Of a stretch of DNA of 64,000 nucleotides, positions 8,853-19,900 are shown piece by piece. The translations under genes and the position numbers were made by a program. Below the pieces are notes generated by a model that saw only the letters and a program-made list of their open reading frames with translations, made no database searches and was not told the DNA's origin. This DNA comes from Pseudanabaena sp. M53BS1SP1A06MG (lineage in GTDB: Bacteria > Cyanobacteriota > Cyanobacteriia > Pseudanabaenales > Pseudanabaenaceae), in contig JADBWH010000020.1 of the NCBI GenBank assembly GCA_020404105.1, positions 58,854 to 122,853 on the forward strand, given 5' to 3'. Within the stretch, counting starts at the first letter, position 1, and each line of letters opens with the position of its first letter.

Positions 8853-9146
8853 ATGGCTACATACAAAGTAACGCTTATTACCGACGGTGATTCTAAAACC
8901 ATCAATGTATCTGATGACGATTACATTCTTGACGTTGCCGAAGCTGAAGGTTTAGATCTTCCTTACTCCTGTCGTGCTGGTGCTTGCTCTTCCTGTGCAG
9001 GTAAAGTCATCAGCGGCACTGTTAATCAAGAAGATCAGTCTTTCTTGGATGATGATCAGATCGAAGCTGGATATGTGTTGACCTGTGTCGCTAAGCCAAC
9101 CTCTGATGTCACCATTGAGACCCACAAAGAAGAAGAGCTTTACTAA
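8853..9146 (+). CDS. petF: Plant-type [2Fe-2S] ferredoxin, copy 2
   Basis: 97 residues from ATG 8853 ([19 protein letters not shown]). Cluster ligands lie in [12 protein letters not shown] and in LTCVAKP. It shares most of its sequence with the ferredoxin at 8034 and ends with the same type of tail (THKEEELY). The last 25 bases of the leader are also alike, so this is a tandem duplication. It has diverged mainly in the first 30 residues and around residue 75, which could reflect different partners or expression conditions. Its own terminator follows. Confidence 0.95.
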   Translation: MATYKVTLITDGDSKTINVSDDDYILDVAEAEGLDLPYSCRAGACSSCAGKVISGTVNQEDQSFLDDDQIEAGYVLTCVAKPTSDVTIETHKEEELY

Positions 9147-9193
9147 GTGAATTCTTTGCGTAAATTATCTGTGTAAATTTTCGTAGATATTAC

Positions 9194-9237
9194 GAAAGCG
9201 CTGATCGCTAACTTAACTTAGTGTTCGGCGCTTTTTT
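9194..9237 (+). terminator. Terminator after ferredoxin copy 2
   Basis: GAAAGCGCTGA ... TTCGGCGCTTTTTT hairpin with T run. Confidence 0.75.
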
Positions 9238-9336
9238 GATGATACACAGCCAAAATTTTAATTCAGTGCAACACTGTAACGTTGTAATTTGGTGTTACAT
9301 TTTTCAGAATCCAAATTGTAAGGGGCAGCACCAATT

Positions 9337-11052
9337 TTGTCTGGCAACGAAGAAGAAGATATCGGCATCGAAACCCAACCAACACAACCTACTAAGCGAT
9401 CGCTTCTCAATATCGCAACGACTGTGGCAGTTGCCACTTTATTGAGCAAAATATTTGGTTTACTGCGACAAGTGGCGATCGCGGCTGCCTTTGGTAATGG
9501 CACGGCATATGGTGCATATAACTTTGCCTATGTAATTCCTGGCTTTCTGTTGATTTTGCTTGGCGGTATTAATGGACCTTTTCACAGCGCGATCGTCAGT
9601 GTCCTTGCCAAACGCGATCGCCGCGAAGTTGCCACGATCATCGACAGCATCACTACGATCGTTACAGGTTTTTTGTTATTAATGACGATCGCTTTAGTGA
9701 TTTTTGCGGAACCATTAATGCATCTAGTTGCCCCAGGGCTATTTGTCCCAGAGTCTGACTTACTAGCTAAAGGGATTACCCCTGAAGCAATTCAAAATCT
9801 CAAGATTACTAAAGACATTGCCATCCAACAGTTTCAGATCATGGCTCCGATGGCAGTCTTAGCAGGATTAGTGGGGATTGGCTTTGGCGCGCTTAATGCC
9901 TCGGATACCTACTGGTTGCCTTCGGTGAGTCCCATCTTTTCTAGCTTAACTGTGCTAATTGGTATTGGCGGTTTAGTGTGGACGATGGGCAACAAAATCC
10001 TGCTGCCAGAAAATGCGATGTTAGGCGGCGCAGTCCTCGCTTGGTCAACGCTAGCAGGTGCAGTGATGCAATGGCTAGTGCAATTACCCGTGCAGATTAA
10101 ATCGGGCATGGGGGGGTTTAAGCTCAGGTTTGACTTTCAGCGTCCCGAAGTCAAAGAAGTGATGAAAATAATGGTTCCTGCGACTTTTTCATCGGGGATG
10201 TTGCAAATTAATGTCTGGACTGACTTATTTTTCGCGTCCTTCATCCCTAATGCGGCGGCGGAGGTTTCGGCAATGGGCTATGCAGGTTTGCTAGTGCAAA
10301 CGCCTTTAGGGATTTTGTCGAATGTGATCCTTGTCCCACTATTTCCCGTTTTATCGAAACTAACCGATCCCGAAAATTTAGATGAACTAAAACAGCGTAT
10401 TCGTCAAGGCTTGATGCTGACAGCTTTGACGATGTTGCCCTTGAGTGCCTTAATGGTAGCTTTAGCATTGCCCATCTCTCAGGTGGTATACGAACGTTAT
10501 GCTTTTGATACAGAGGCTTCACAACTGACCGCTACCGTATTGATGGCTTACTCTGTAGGTATGTTCGTGTATTTGGGTCGCGATGTGTTGGTACGGGTGT
10601 TTTATGCACTTGGAGATGGCGATACTCCTTTTAAAATTAGCATTGTTAATATTTTTCTGAATGGTCTATTTGATTACCTCCTAGTTCAAAAATTTGGCGC
10701 ATCGGGACTAGTCCTCGCAACGGTAGCCGTAAACGTTATTTCTATGATTGTGATGATGTATGTCCTTGATCGCCGTCTGAATGGAATGCCACTCAAAAGC
10801 TGGAGTATCACGATTTTGGGACTGGTCATTGCCAGTGTGATCGCAGGTGGAATAAGTTGGGGGCTTTACTATGTCATGAGCCAAAACTTTGCCAATATGA
10901 GTGTGATAATGAGGTTTGGGGCAGAGGTCAGTGGTTTATTGATCGCCAGTGCAGTTGGTCTAATAATATTCGGGGCGCTCGCATTACAAATGAAAATCCC
11001 AGAGATTAACACACTTACCAATCAAATTAAACGCCGCTTTTCACGTAAATAG
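9337..11052 (+). CDS. murJ: Lipid II flippase MurJ/MviN
   Basis: 571 residues with about 14 hydrophobic helices. The N-terminus after a short acidic tail reads LLNIATTVAVATLLSKIFGLLRQ, the MurJ signature including the conserved arginine. GLFVPES and the LGRDVLVRVFYALGDGDTPF segment are further family marks. MurJ moves lipid-linked peptidoglycan precursor across the inner membrane. No in-frame ATG precedes this region; TTG at 9337 is taken as start because AGGGG lies about ten bases upstream. Confidence 0.93.
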   Translation: MSGNEEEDIGIETQPTQPTKRSLLNIATTVAVATLLSKIFGLLRQVAIAAAFGNGTAYGAYNFAYVIPGFLLILLGGINGPFHSAIVSVLAKRDRREVATIIDSITTIVTGFLLLMTIALVIFAEPLMHLVAPGLFVPESDLLAKGITPEAIQNLKITKDIAIQQFQIMAPMAVLAGLVGIGFGALNASDTYWLPSVSPIFSSLTVLIGIGGLVWTMGNKILLPENAMLGGAVLAWSTLAGAVMQWLVQLPVQIKSGMGGFKLRFDFQRPEVKEVMKIMVPATFSSGMLQINVWTDLFFASFIPNAAAEVSAMGYAGLLVQTPLGILSNVILVPLFPVLSKLTDPENLDELKQRIRQGLMLTALTMLPLSALMVALALPISQVVYERYAFDTEASQLTATVLMAYSVGMFVYLGRDVLVRVFYALGDGDTPFKISIVNIFLNGLFDYLLVQKFGASGLVLATVAVNVISMIVMMYVLDRRLNGMPLKSWSITILGLVIASVIAGGISWGLYYVMSQNFANMSVIMRFGAEVSGLLIASAVGLIIFGALALQMKIPEINTLTNQIKRRFSRK

Positions 11053-11129
11053 CTCAAATCTTATGAAACTGAGATTTGCCCCGCATTATAAGATTGTTCT
11101 AACAAAATTGTCGACAACTATAAAATTAA

Positions 11130-11210
11130 GGTAGTGCTGCAAAGTAATTTTTTTAGTAATTGTGTTGCGGGCGCTTCGCGCCCGCAACACAATTACATTG
11201 CATGACTACC
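11130..11210 (+). mobile_element. Repeat family B, copy 2 (81-bp MITE)
   Basis: GGTAGTGCTG ... GACTACC, 81 bp, with the central loop TTC. A perfect 8-base direct repeat AAAATTAA flanks it. This is the clearest target duplication of the family. Confidence 0.92.
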
Positions 11211-11282
11211 AAAATTAATTATCAATATGTCAAGATGATTAGCAAATCTGAGATCTTCTTAGAAATAACTTAACAATAGCTT

Positions 11283-13316
11283 ATGAGTCTTATAGCAGGG
11301 CAGCTAGTCGGCGGACATTACGAAGTTATGACACTTTTAGGTGGTGGCGGATTTGGTGAGACCTATCTTGCACGGGACTTACATTTGCCTGATCATCCAT
11401 CAAGGGTCATCAAAAGACTATGTCCACGCAATCAAGACCCAAATATGTTGCAGATCTCACGGCGACTATTTGACACTGAAGCTCAGGTACTGTATCGACT
11501 AGGGGCATATCCTCAGATTCCACAACTATTTGCTCATTTTGAAGAATTATCAGAATTTTATCTAGTTCAAGAATATATTGACGGCAAAGACCTCAGCCAT
11601 GAATTGATTGGAGGCAAAATTTGGGATCAGTTTGCAGTTGTCGATCTATTGCAAAATCTACTCACGGTGTTGAGCTTTGTGCATCATCATAATGTCATTC
11701 ATCGTGATATTAAACCTGAAAATATTATTAGGCGGAGTGATGGACAGCTTTTTCTTATTGATTTTGGCATAGTTAAGCAAATTGCTACGCCGACGATGGT
11801 CTTGAATGGACAGGATGATCAGACGACCTATACAGTGGGCATTGGTACTCCTGGATATATGCCCAGTGAGCAAGCACATGGAGAACCAAAGTTTGCAAGC
11901 GATCTCTATGCGATCGGCATGATTGGTATCCAAGCTTTGACAGGGATTTCGCCTAGTCACTTAGGAAAGGATGACAATCTCGAAATTGTGTGGCGACCCT
12001 ATGCCCCTAATGTCTATCCCGAATTTGCGGATATTCTCTCGCAGATGGTGTGGTTCGATTTTCGCCAGCGTTATGCTAATGCTCATATCGCCTACGAAGC
12101 GCTCAAGGAATTTCGCGATCGCTATCCAATTCCGATTCTGAATCACTGTTTGACAACAATTCGACTCAGCGAAGGGCTGACGAGTGATGATCTGCATGAT
12201 CGCCACTTAGCGCAACAATCCAAATCCAAGAATTTAGCCATTTGGCAGCATCTTCAGGCTTGGCATTGGGTGGTGGGTTTGACAACGCTCGGTGCGATCG
12301 CCTTAACAACTATCGTCTTGCTATTAGCCGTTCCACCGAAGCCAAGCCGTACTAACGGAGTTGGAGAAACCAATATCATTAGTCCGAATCCTCAAGCTTT
12401 AACCACATCTACCAATGACTCTGTTAGCACTGGCTCCATTACTCTATTTAAAGAATTTGCAACTAGTGATGCGATTTATGGTGTAGCACTTAGTTCTGAT
12501 GGTAAAACCCTTGCGGCTGGGAGTTCGGAGCGCGTCATTGACTTCTGGGATATAGTTGCAGGGCAGAAACTCCAAAGCTTAAATGGTAATACGGGGCGAG
12601 TTTATGACATTTACTTTAGTCCCGATGGCAAAAAAATCGTGAGTGGCAGTGATGATCGTAAAGTGATCATTTGGGATGTGAAAACCAGCAAAATTTTGCG
12701 TACTCTCGAAGGGCATCAAGAACGGGTATACACAACTATTTTTAGTCCCGATGGCAAAATGATTGCCAGTTCTGGAGCCGATCGCACGATTCGTCTGTGG
12801 AATGCTGATACAGGTAAACCCATTAATATTTTCCAAGAAAAATCTTGGGTATATGATGTCTCTTTTACTCCTGATGGCAAACTGTTAGCCAGTGCCTGCC
12901 AAGATGGTGCAATTCATCTTTGGAATGTGGAAACGGGCAAAATTGTCAAAACCCTATCGGAAAGCGGTAGTTCCGTCCGTTCCATTGCCTATAGCAATAG
13001 TGGCAAACTGATTGCTGCTGCCATGGAAGACAATACCGTGCGTCTATGGGATGCAGCTACAGGACAACTCAAGGAAGTACTGACTGGACATACTGGAGAA
13101 GTCCATACCCTCGATTTTAGTAAAGACGATCGCTTACTGGCGACTGGTAGTGCAGATAAAACTGTGCGAGTTTGGCATTTAAAGGAGAAGCGATCGCCAC
13201 AAGTATTAGCAGATCATGAACGTGGTGTCGCCTCCGTAGAATTTAGCAATGATCAGAAGTTTTTAGTTAGTGGCAGTCTCGATGGCAAAATCAAAATTTG
13301 GAAATTAGGTTCATAA
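11283..13316 (+). CDS. Serine/threonine protein kinase with C-terminal WD40 propeller
   Basis: 677 residues. Kinase domain 12-285: glycine loop LGGGGFGETY, lysine in VIKRL, catalytic loop HRDIKPENII, DFG in LIDFGIVKQ, and GTPGYMPSEQ in place of the APE region. One transmembrane helix lies at about 328-350. Seven WD40 repeats follow (about 390-677), each with the Fs.DGk..asgs.D...iWd pattern. A membrane-anchored Hanks-type kinase with the propeller on the far side is a common cyanobacterial architecture. Substrate unknown. Start ATG 11283. Confidence 0.93.
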   Translation: MSLIAGQLVGGHYEVMTLLGGGGFGETYLARDLHLPDHPSRVIKRLCPRNQDPNMLQISRRLFDTEAQVLYRLGAYPQIPQLFAHFEELSEFYLVQEYIDGKDLSHELIGGKIWDQFAVVDLLQNLLTVLSFVHHHNVIHRDIKPENIIRRSDGQLFLIDFGIVKQIATPTMVLNGQDDQTTYTVGIGTPGYMPSEQAHGEPKFASDLYAIGMIGIQALTGISPSHLGKDDNLEIVWRPYAPNVYPEFADILSQMVWFDFRQRYANAHIAYEALKEFRDRYPIPILNHCLTTIRLSEGLTSDDLHDRHLAQQSKSKNLAIWQHLQAWHWVVGLTTLGAIALTTIVLLLAVPPKPSRTNGVGETNIISPNPQALTTSTNDSVSTGSITLFKEFATSDAIYGVALSSDGKTLAAGSSERVIDFWDIVAGQKLQSLNGNTGRVYDIYFSPDGKKIVSGSDDRKVIIWDVKTSKILRTLEGHQERVYTTIFSPDGKMIASSGADRTIRLWNADTGKPINIFQEKSWVYDVSFTPDGKLLASACQDGAIHLWNVETGKIVKTLSESGSSVRSIAYSNSGKLIAAAMEDNTVRLWDAATGQLKEVLTGHTGEVHTLDFSKDDRLLATGSADKTVRVWHLKEKRSPQVLADHERGVASVEFSNDQKFLVSGSLDGKIKIWKLGS

Positions 13317-13335
13317 AATGCTCAGGGAAAATCAA

Positions 13336-13370
13336 TTTTTTATGGCGCGGCTTCGCCGCGCCATAAAAAA
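13336..13370. terminator. Bidirectional terminator between convergent genes
   Basis: TATGGCGCGG / CCGCGCCATA stem with loop CTTCG, flanked by six T and six A, so it can end transcription on both strands. Confidence 0.8.
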
Positions 13371-13382
13371 TATCTAACCAGC

Positions 13383-15908
13383 TTACGAAAATAGATCTTT
13401 TAAAAAGAGTGAGATCTCAGCGCGATCGCTAACATTGAAAAAGTCCATCGGTACTACGCCATCCAAATGACGACTCACTACATTAAAACCTAATCTAGCA
13501 CGACGATAGTTAATGACTAGAGGACTATTCGGTGGTATTGGTTGTCGTAACCACGCATCGAAATTGGGGGCTTGCTTCATGCGATCACTCATGGCACTTA
13601 CAAGGGCGGCTGAGCGTTCATCAGGCAAACTACTAGAGGCAAATACATAGGCGCGTTCCAGTAATTTATCGCGCAAATTCGGATTGAGCCAAGCTGAAAC
13701 TACCATCTCTAGAGGAGTCTGGGGGTTTTGCTTCACGGCTTGCAAAGCATCTGCATCATTAGCGATCGCATTAGCTAGGAGTATTGCAGTGGAATGACCA
13801 CTTTGTTGAAGTTCCGTAACAGCATTAGGCTGACCTGTCCACCATCTGAGAGCCATTAGACGCACTGCTTGATTGGGATTATTGCGATAGGTGCGTTCCA
13901 GATTTGCCACCACCTGTGGATAGATCGCTTGTAAAGCTGATTCTGTCCAAATTGGGCTAGTGATGAACATTGGATCATTGACGATTTCCGTGGTGATCGC
14001 TGAGATAGCCTCTGTCATTTTGCCTTGCCACAATAAACTGACACCTAACCCAAAATGAAGTGATTTTTTTGTGGAAACCAGCTCTAGTCCTCGACGAAAA
14101 TAGGTTTCGGCATCCTGAGCCGCTTTAGTTCCTTCCTGTTGCAGACTCAGCCATGCTGCGGCATTGTAGGTAGCTTCGTTGTAGGGATTTGTAGCGATCG
14201 CCGTTTTAATCCAACCTAATCCCTCAGTTTGCCAAGTTTTCGCCTGCGGTAAATTTGGATAATTAATCGCAAGGTCAGCTAAATTCCAGCCTAATTGATA
14301 GGGATAGTAAGGTTCCCAAGGTGTCAGTTGATTGGCTAGTTTTAGACGATCTTGGAATTTATCAACAGTAGCGATCACTTCAGGCAGATCTTCCTGTTTC
14401 GCATTGGCTAATTCGGACTTGGCTTTGGCTAAATAAATAAATCCCACACTTGATGCTTGCCAAGCCGTATTCACAGGCACTAGCCAAGCGATCGCCGCAC
14501 CTAGATAAACCGTCGCAATTAGTGCTAACCATTGACGCGGCTGCCTATAGCCAAGGGTAATCAATTCACGGTTATGTACTTGTCCTAGATAAGCCAAACT
14601 CGCAAAGATAATGACTAAGCTGCCACTAATTGCAGGTACATCAAGCTGATAGTCTGTAATTGCCAACATGCCATAGCCCAGCACACTCGCCAATAATCCA
14701 TAGGTGAGTACCTGATCCTGCGAATGTGCTTGCCAACTGGGAGATTGGTGCAACCGAAAGACAAAACTGGTGATCGCCACTAATAAAAAGATAAAGGTAA
14801 TAACTGCGCCAATCCCCAATTCAGCCCAGAGATGCACAGGTGTACTATGCAGTTGAAATAAAAGCTCTGCTTCGCGACCTGCCCACTGAGGACGATATTG
14901 CTGATACAACATCACTGCAGAGCCAGCCCCTGCTCCAAATAGCCAATGATCCAAACCTATGCGCCAACCCACATCGGCAGCAATCGTTCTAAATAGTAAT
15001 TCGCCCGATCCTTGGGTCGGATTTGTAAAACTCGTCGATAATCCTGATATAAGCGATCGCAAACGATTATTTGCAGCAATTAGAACTGCTAATAAAGTGA
15101 TCGCCCCACTCCCCGCGAAGATTACGAGCCAGCGACTAAGTTTGCTACGAAAGATTGCCACGATTATGCCATAGACCACAATTACGCCTAGCCCTAAAAA
15201 ACCTCCCCGTGAGCTAGTGGTATATAAATCAATTAGCCCTAACCCAATTCCTGTTAACCAGAACGATCGCCATATCCCCTTTTGAGCGATCGCTAAACTC
15301 ACAAAAATCGGTAAAACTAACATCAAAAATCCTGCTACATAATTTTGATGTCCCATTGGAGCCCAATTGCGGGATTGTAAATCGGAAAAATCGTAGGTGA
15401 GGTTTAATCCCCATTGATTGAGCTTACCAAGTTTAGTCAATTGGGGCAGCCATGTTTGTGTAGTCCATAACCATAGACTTTCCACAATTACGGCTATTCC
15501 CAATAAGCCCTGAAATCTCAAAACTGATAAAATCCCAGATTGGGAGCTATTAGATCTATCTTCATAATTGTTATGCAAAAAATTATTGGTCACATACAGC
15601 GCAATTAAATAGCCAAATGCAGTCAAGCTATACCACATAGACTGATTGGGAAACTGAGCCAACATCGTTGAGATGCACAGTGTCACAAATCCAGAGCCAA
15701 CCACCCAATCAAAGCCATTGCCCAATAAGTAAAATGGTTTATCCTTGCGCCATAGATTTAACAAACCTGCGATCGCTAAGCAGAGCAATCCTACTTGCCA
15801 TAGCAGTACCCAAGGGAAAGCGACCATCTGCGTACTACTATCAGGTAGTAAAGTAAATAAAATATAGGCGGCAATGCCTAGCTGGATGATTAACCGACCT
15901 GTACTCAT
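13383..15908 (-). CDS. O-antigen-ligase-like polytopic membrane protein with TPR repeats
   Basis: 841 residues. The first 470 contain about 11-12 hydrophobic helices. The signature of the O-antigen ligase/WzyC family follows a helix (TTSSRGGFLGLGVIVV, then the GAGAGSAVMLYQQYRP loop, with HSTPVHLWAELGIGAV). The C-terminal 350 residues are helical TPR-like repeats (ATYNAAAWLSLQQEG, YFRRGLELVSTKKSLHFGLG). The family includes ligases and polymerases of surface polysaccharide and the cyanobacterial IctB group. Exact substrate cannot be told. Confidence 0.82.
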   Translation of the reverse strand: MSTGRLIIQLGIAAYILFTLLPDSSTQMVAFPWVLLWQVGLLCLAIAGLLNLWRKDKPFYLLGNGFDWVVGSGFVTLCISTMLAQFPNQSMWYSLTAFGYLIALYVTNNFLHNNYEDRSNSSQSGILSVLRFQGLLGIAVIVESLWLWTTQTWLPQLTKLGKLNQWGLNLTYDFSDLQSRNWAPMGHQNYVAGFLMLVLPIFVSLAIAQKGIWRSFWLTGIGLGLIDLYTTSSRGGFLGLGVIVVYGIIVAIFRSKLSRWLVIFAGSGAITLLAVLIAANNRLRSLISGLSTSFTNPTQGSGELLFRTIAADVGWRIGLDHWLFGAGAGSAVMLYQQYRPQWAGREAELLFQLHSTPVHLWAELGIGAVITFIFLLVAITSFVFRLHQSPSWQAHSQDQVLTYGLLASVLGYGMLAITDYQLDVPAISGSLVIIFASLAYLGQVHNRELITLGYRQPRQWLALIATVYLGAAIAWLVPVNTAWQASSVGFIYLAKAKSELANAKQEDLPEVIATVDKFQDRLKLANQLTPWEPYYPYQLGWNLADLAINYPNLPQAKTWQTEGLGWIKTAIATNPYNEATYNAAAWLSLQQEGTKAAQDAETYFRRGLELVSTKKSLHFGLGVSLLWQGKMTEAISAITTEIVNDPMFITSPIWTESALQAIYPQVVANLERTYRNNPNQAVRLMALRWWTGQPNAVTELQQSGHSTAILLANAIANDADALQAVKQNPQTPLEMVVSAWLNPNLRDKLLERAYVFASSSLPDERSAALVSAMSDRMKQAPNFDAWLRQPIPPNSPLVINYRRARLGFNVVSRHLDGVVPMDFFNVSDRAEISLFLKDLFS

Positions 15909-16075
15909 AAAACCTGAAAACCAAAATTTAGCAATATAATTAGTAATTTACGCAAAAGAGGACACCTTATCATTTCTCTCTAGTAAATCAACAAGCTAAA
16001 CTTAATTATGTCAGTAATTCTCATATCAAAACCAGTGTAGGGCTGTCAGCGCTTATAACTTCAAACTAGAAATTC

Positions 16076-16136
16076 GGTAGTGCTAAATATGTAAGGATGG
16101 GCGACGCGAAGCGCCACCCATCCTTACATACTATTC
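16076..16136. repeat. Palindromic repeat, unclassified, family-B-like ends
   Basis: GGTAGTGCTAAATATGTAAG begins a 60-base inverted repeat with the core GGATGGGCGACGCGAAGCGCC and ends in CTTACATACTATT. Its outer GGTAGTGC resembles family B, but the inner arms differ. Possibly a related element. Confidence 0.5.
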
Positions 16137-16196
16137 TGTTAGATTTTTCTCAAATCACCGAAACTTTGGCTGTGCTTGCAATATTGGCAATAATGT

Positions 16197-16469
16197 TTGC
16201 GGTCACTAGCTTTTTCTAAGTTATTTTTTGCAGATGAGCAATATTTAGGCAATGACAATCTAGATGATCAAGAAGAATCTGAAGAGATTTTGACAGAAGT
16301 TGCGATGTCGGGTAATTTTTTGTTATCTGAAGTGAAAATGCTTCAGCAACAGATTCGAGAGCTAACGAGTTCACAACAGAAATTTCGGCAAATACTGATC
16401 GCAAATCGATCAGTATATCTTTCCCAGAAGAGCAAAGAGACCACTATGCAAACATATCGTTTCCTCTGA
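16197..16469 (+). CDS. Possible small hypothetical protein or gene remnant
   Basis: 90 codons. The middle is acidic (DDQEESEEILTEV) and the second half could form an amphipathic helix (LLSEVKMLQQQIRELTSSQQ). I do not recognise it. A hydrophobic stretch in another frame just upstream (about 16148-16218) ends in TAA, so the region could be a decayed longer gene. A strong hairpin follows at once. Confidence 0.3.
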   Translation: MRSLAFSKLFFADEQYLGNDNLDDQEESEEILTEVAMSGNFLLSEVKMLQQQIRELTSSQQKFRQILIANRSVYLSQKSKETTMQTYRFL

Positions 16470-16507
16470 CCCATAGATTTTGTCCCAAAGGGACAAAATC
16501 TATGGGT
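16469..16507. terminator. Perfect 18-base hairpin, terminator of the small minus-strand gene
   Basis: ACCCATAGATTTTGTCCC with its complement and a three-base loop. It abuts the stop of the gene ending at 16507. Confidence 0.6.
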
Positions 16508-16704
16508 TATTTCCGAGTGACTACTGCTTCAACGTGAGCGGTCTGAGTTTTAATATTTGTGTCATTGTCAACTTTGCTCTCCACCGCAGCGATCGCCCAA
16601 CGCAATGGTTCCCCATGTTTGGTTAGCTCCTGTTCAACGGTTTTGGCGATCGATTCTTGGTGTTCATTAATCTCAATTTCCGCAGTAATAAAATGCGTGG
16701 TCAT
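16507..16704 (-). CDS. Conserved-looking small hypothetical protein
   Basis: 65 residues: MTTHFITAEIEINEHQE, then a helix with LTKHGEPLRWAIAAV, ending in HVEAVVTRK. Composition and periodicity look like a compact alpha/beta protein without signal peptide or membrane helix. I believe similar short proteins occur in other cyanobacteria but assign no function. It ends in the hairpin at 16469-16507 and is divergent from the oxoprolinase gene. Confidence 0.6.
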   Translation of the reverse strand: MTTHFITAEIEINEHQESIAKTVEQELTKHGEPLRWAIAAVESKVDNDTNIKTQTAHVEAVVTRK

Positions 16705-16942
16705 TTTGGTTGATTTTGGCTTAAGTTACTTGTTTGATTAATTAGGATTGTATAGTGATTTGCTGTTTATTTGGATATAACTTTCGCCGCGATCACCTAT
16801 TGTCAAAAAAATATAGTGTTAGACAAAATATGTTAGGACAAACGAAAAAACGAAATGAGATTTGCGCTGCAAATCTCTGTAACTCTCGTTTCAGTTTTGC
16901 ATAGCTATAGTTATAACATTCACCTAACTAACTTCATTTGCC

Positions 16943-19900
16943 ATGAGTTCTAATTCGGAAAAGGTTAGCAAAATTAACACAAATTCTAAATGGCAGTTTT
17001 GGATTGATCGCGGTGGCACATTTACTGATATCGTCGCCCAGACCCCTGACGGTGAAATTATGCTGCATAAATTGCTTTCAGAGAATCCTGATCGCTATAC
17101 CGATGCACCGATTCAAGGGATTCGCGATATTTTAGGACTTTCACCCGATGCAGCAATTCCCATTGAGCAAATTTCCTCAATTAAAATGGGAACGACGGTG
17201 GCGACTAATGCCTTGTTAGAACGAAAGGGTGATCGCACAGTTTTATTGATTACTAAAGGCTTTCGAGATGCTTTACGCATAGGCTATCAGCATCGTCCCA
17301 ATATTTTTGCCAGACATATTGAGTTACCAGAAATGCTCTATGAGCACGTAATTGAAATCGAAGAACGTTATAGTGCTCATGGGGAAGTTCTTATGTCTTT
17401 GAATGAGAACTTAGCGATTAAAGAATTACAAAAAGCTTATAATTTGGGAATTAGGGCTTGTGCGATCGCCTTAATGCATAGTTATCGCTATCCGCATCAT
17501 GAGCAGAGATTAGCCGCAATTTCCAAGCAAATTGGTTTCACACAAGTTTCCGTATCCCATGAAATTAGTTCCTTAATCAAATTTGTCAGTCGTGGTGATA
17601 CGACAGTTGTTGATGCCTATCTATCACCAATTCTCAAGCGCTATATTGATCGCGTTAGTGCTGAACTTAATCATAACCTTACCCTTAGTTCCTCTTCTAC
17701 GAGAGAGTTAAATCAGACTACGAAATTAATGTTTATGCAGTCCAATGGGGGATTGACGGAAGCGAAAAGTTTTCAAGGCAAAAACAGTATTCTTTCGGGA
17801 CCCGCAGGGGGAATTGTGGGGGCTGTACAAACCTGTTTGCAAGAAGGTTTTGAGAAAATCATTAGCTTTGATATGGGTGGAACTTCCACTGATGTGGCAC
17901 ATTATGCGGGAAGTTATGAGCGATCGCTATCGACAGAAGTTGCTGGCGTGAGGCTGAGTACCCCGATGATGGCAATCCATACGGTAGCAGCAGGTGGTGG
18001 TTCCTTACTATTTTTTGATGGTGCAAGGTATCGCGTAGGACCTGAATCGGCAGGAGCATTTCCAGGTCCTGCTTGTTATCGCAATGGCGGTAATTTAGCT
18101 GTAACCGATTGCAATGTGATGTTAGGGAAATTACAACCCGATTTCTTTCCGAAAGTATTTGGTAGAGATGGAAACTTACCTTTTGATCGCGAAGTTGTGG
18201 TTGAGAAGTTTACACAATTAGCGCAAACCATCAACCAAAATACAGGTCAAGCAGTTACCCCTGAAGCGGTCGCCCAAGGTTTCCTAGAAATTGCGGTCGA
18301 AAAAATGGCGATGGCAATCAAAAAAATATCCATACAACGTGGATATGACGTTTCTGAATATGTGCTCTGTTGTTTTGGTGGTGCGGGTGGTCAGCATGCC
18401 TGCGCGATCGCCGATGTGTTAGGCATGACACAGGTATTCATCCATCCTTACGCAGGGGTGCTATCTGCCTACGGCATTGGTTTAGCGGATATTCGCACAA
18501 TTCGCGATCGCTCGGTTGAGTCAGAGCTAAATTTAGAACTACTTGCGGAACTCGAAACGATGGCACAAAATCTCAGTGAAGAAGGCAAAACTGAGATTTT
18601 GCAAGGGAATGAGGATGGCAATTTACAAATCGAAACTAGCTTGCGAATGCGTTATAAAGGCACAGATTCATCGCTAGCAGTAGTCATTCCTAATTCTCTT
18701 AAAATCTTTTCTCAAGAAACATCTGATTATTTACGAGCTAATTTTGAATCTTTGCACAAGGATCGTTATGGATTCATCTTTGAAAATAAGGTTCTGATTG
18801 TAGAAGCGATTGCCGTGGAAACTATCATTTCAAGGAAGAAGGAGAAAGTAAAAAGGAAAAAAGCTAATAGCCAACAGCTAACAGCTAACAGACAAACAGC
18901 CCAAGTCTATATGGCAGGTGCATGGCGTGAAACTCCTATATTACGGCGGGAGGATTTGCGGGTGGGAGATCGCATTCAGGGGGCAGCGTTAATTATTGAT
19001 GCCACGGGTACTAATGTGCTCGAGCCTCATTGGGAAGCAGAGTTAAATGAGGATGATTGTTTGATATTGAGGCGATCGCCTCAATATCAAAATCAAATGT
19101 CTGAGGGAGAAGAAATTAAAGTTCCCCCTATTAAGATGGATTTAGTGGCGACTTATCCTGATCCGATTAAACTAGAAATCTTTAATAATCTTTTTCAATC
19201 TATTGCTGAACAGATGGGATTTACTCTGCAAAATACGAGTGTCAGTGTGAATATCCGTGAGCGTTTGGATTTTTCTTGTGCGATTTTCGATCTCGAAGGC
19301 GAATTGGTTGCCAATGCGCCGCATATCCCTGTCCATCTTGGATCGATGGGCGAAAGTGTCAAGGCTTTAATCGAAGAGAAGGGAACTGCAAATATCCGTT
19401 TTGGTGATGTGTTTGCCACTAATAATCCCTATAACGGGGGAACGCATTTACCTGATATCACGGTAATTACGCCCGTATTTATTGATTCTGAACAGCCGAT
19501 TTTTTATGTTGCTTCTCGTGGACATCATGCAGATATTGGGGGAATTACTCCTGGTTCCATGCCTTCAAATAGTACTAGCATCGAAGAAGAAGGCATTCTA
19601 TTTGATAATTTCCAACTTGTGAAAAATGGTAGGTTTTGCGAAGCAGAAACCCTCGCTTTATTAACTTCTAGTGCATATCCAGCCCGTAATCCTGCTCAAA
19701 ATATTGCTGATTTACAAGCCCAGATCGCCGCTAATGAATGCGGTGCAAAGGAACTTCAGCGCATGGTGAATCACTATGGCACATCCACAGTCCAAGCTTA
19801 TATGGGTTTTGTACGCGACAATGCTGAGGCTGCTATTCGCAAGGTGATCGCCAATTTGGCAAAGGGAAAAGGAAAGGGGAAAAAGGAAAAAGATAAACGT

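Noticed and set aside
16216..16404. 62-codon open frame on the minus strand
   Set aside because: Overlaps the equally weak plus-strand frame, has no ribosome site and no recognisable motif.
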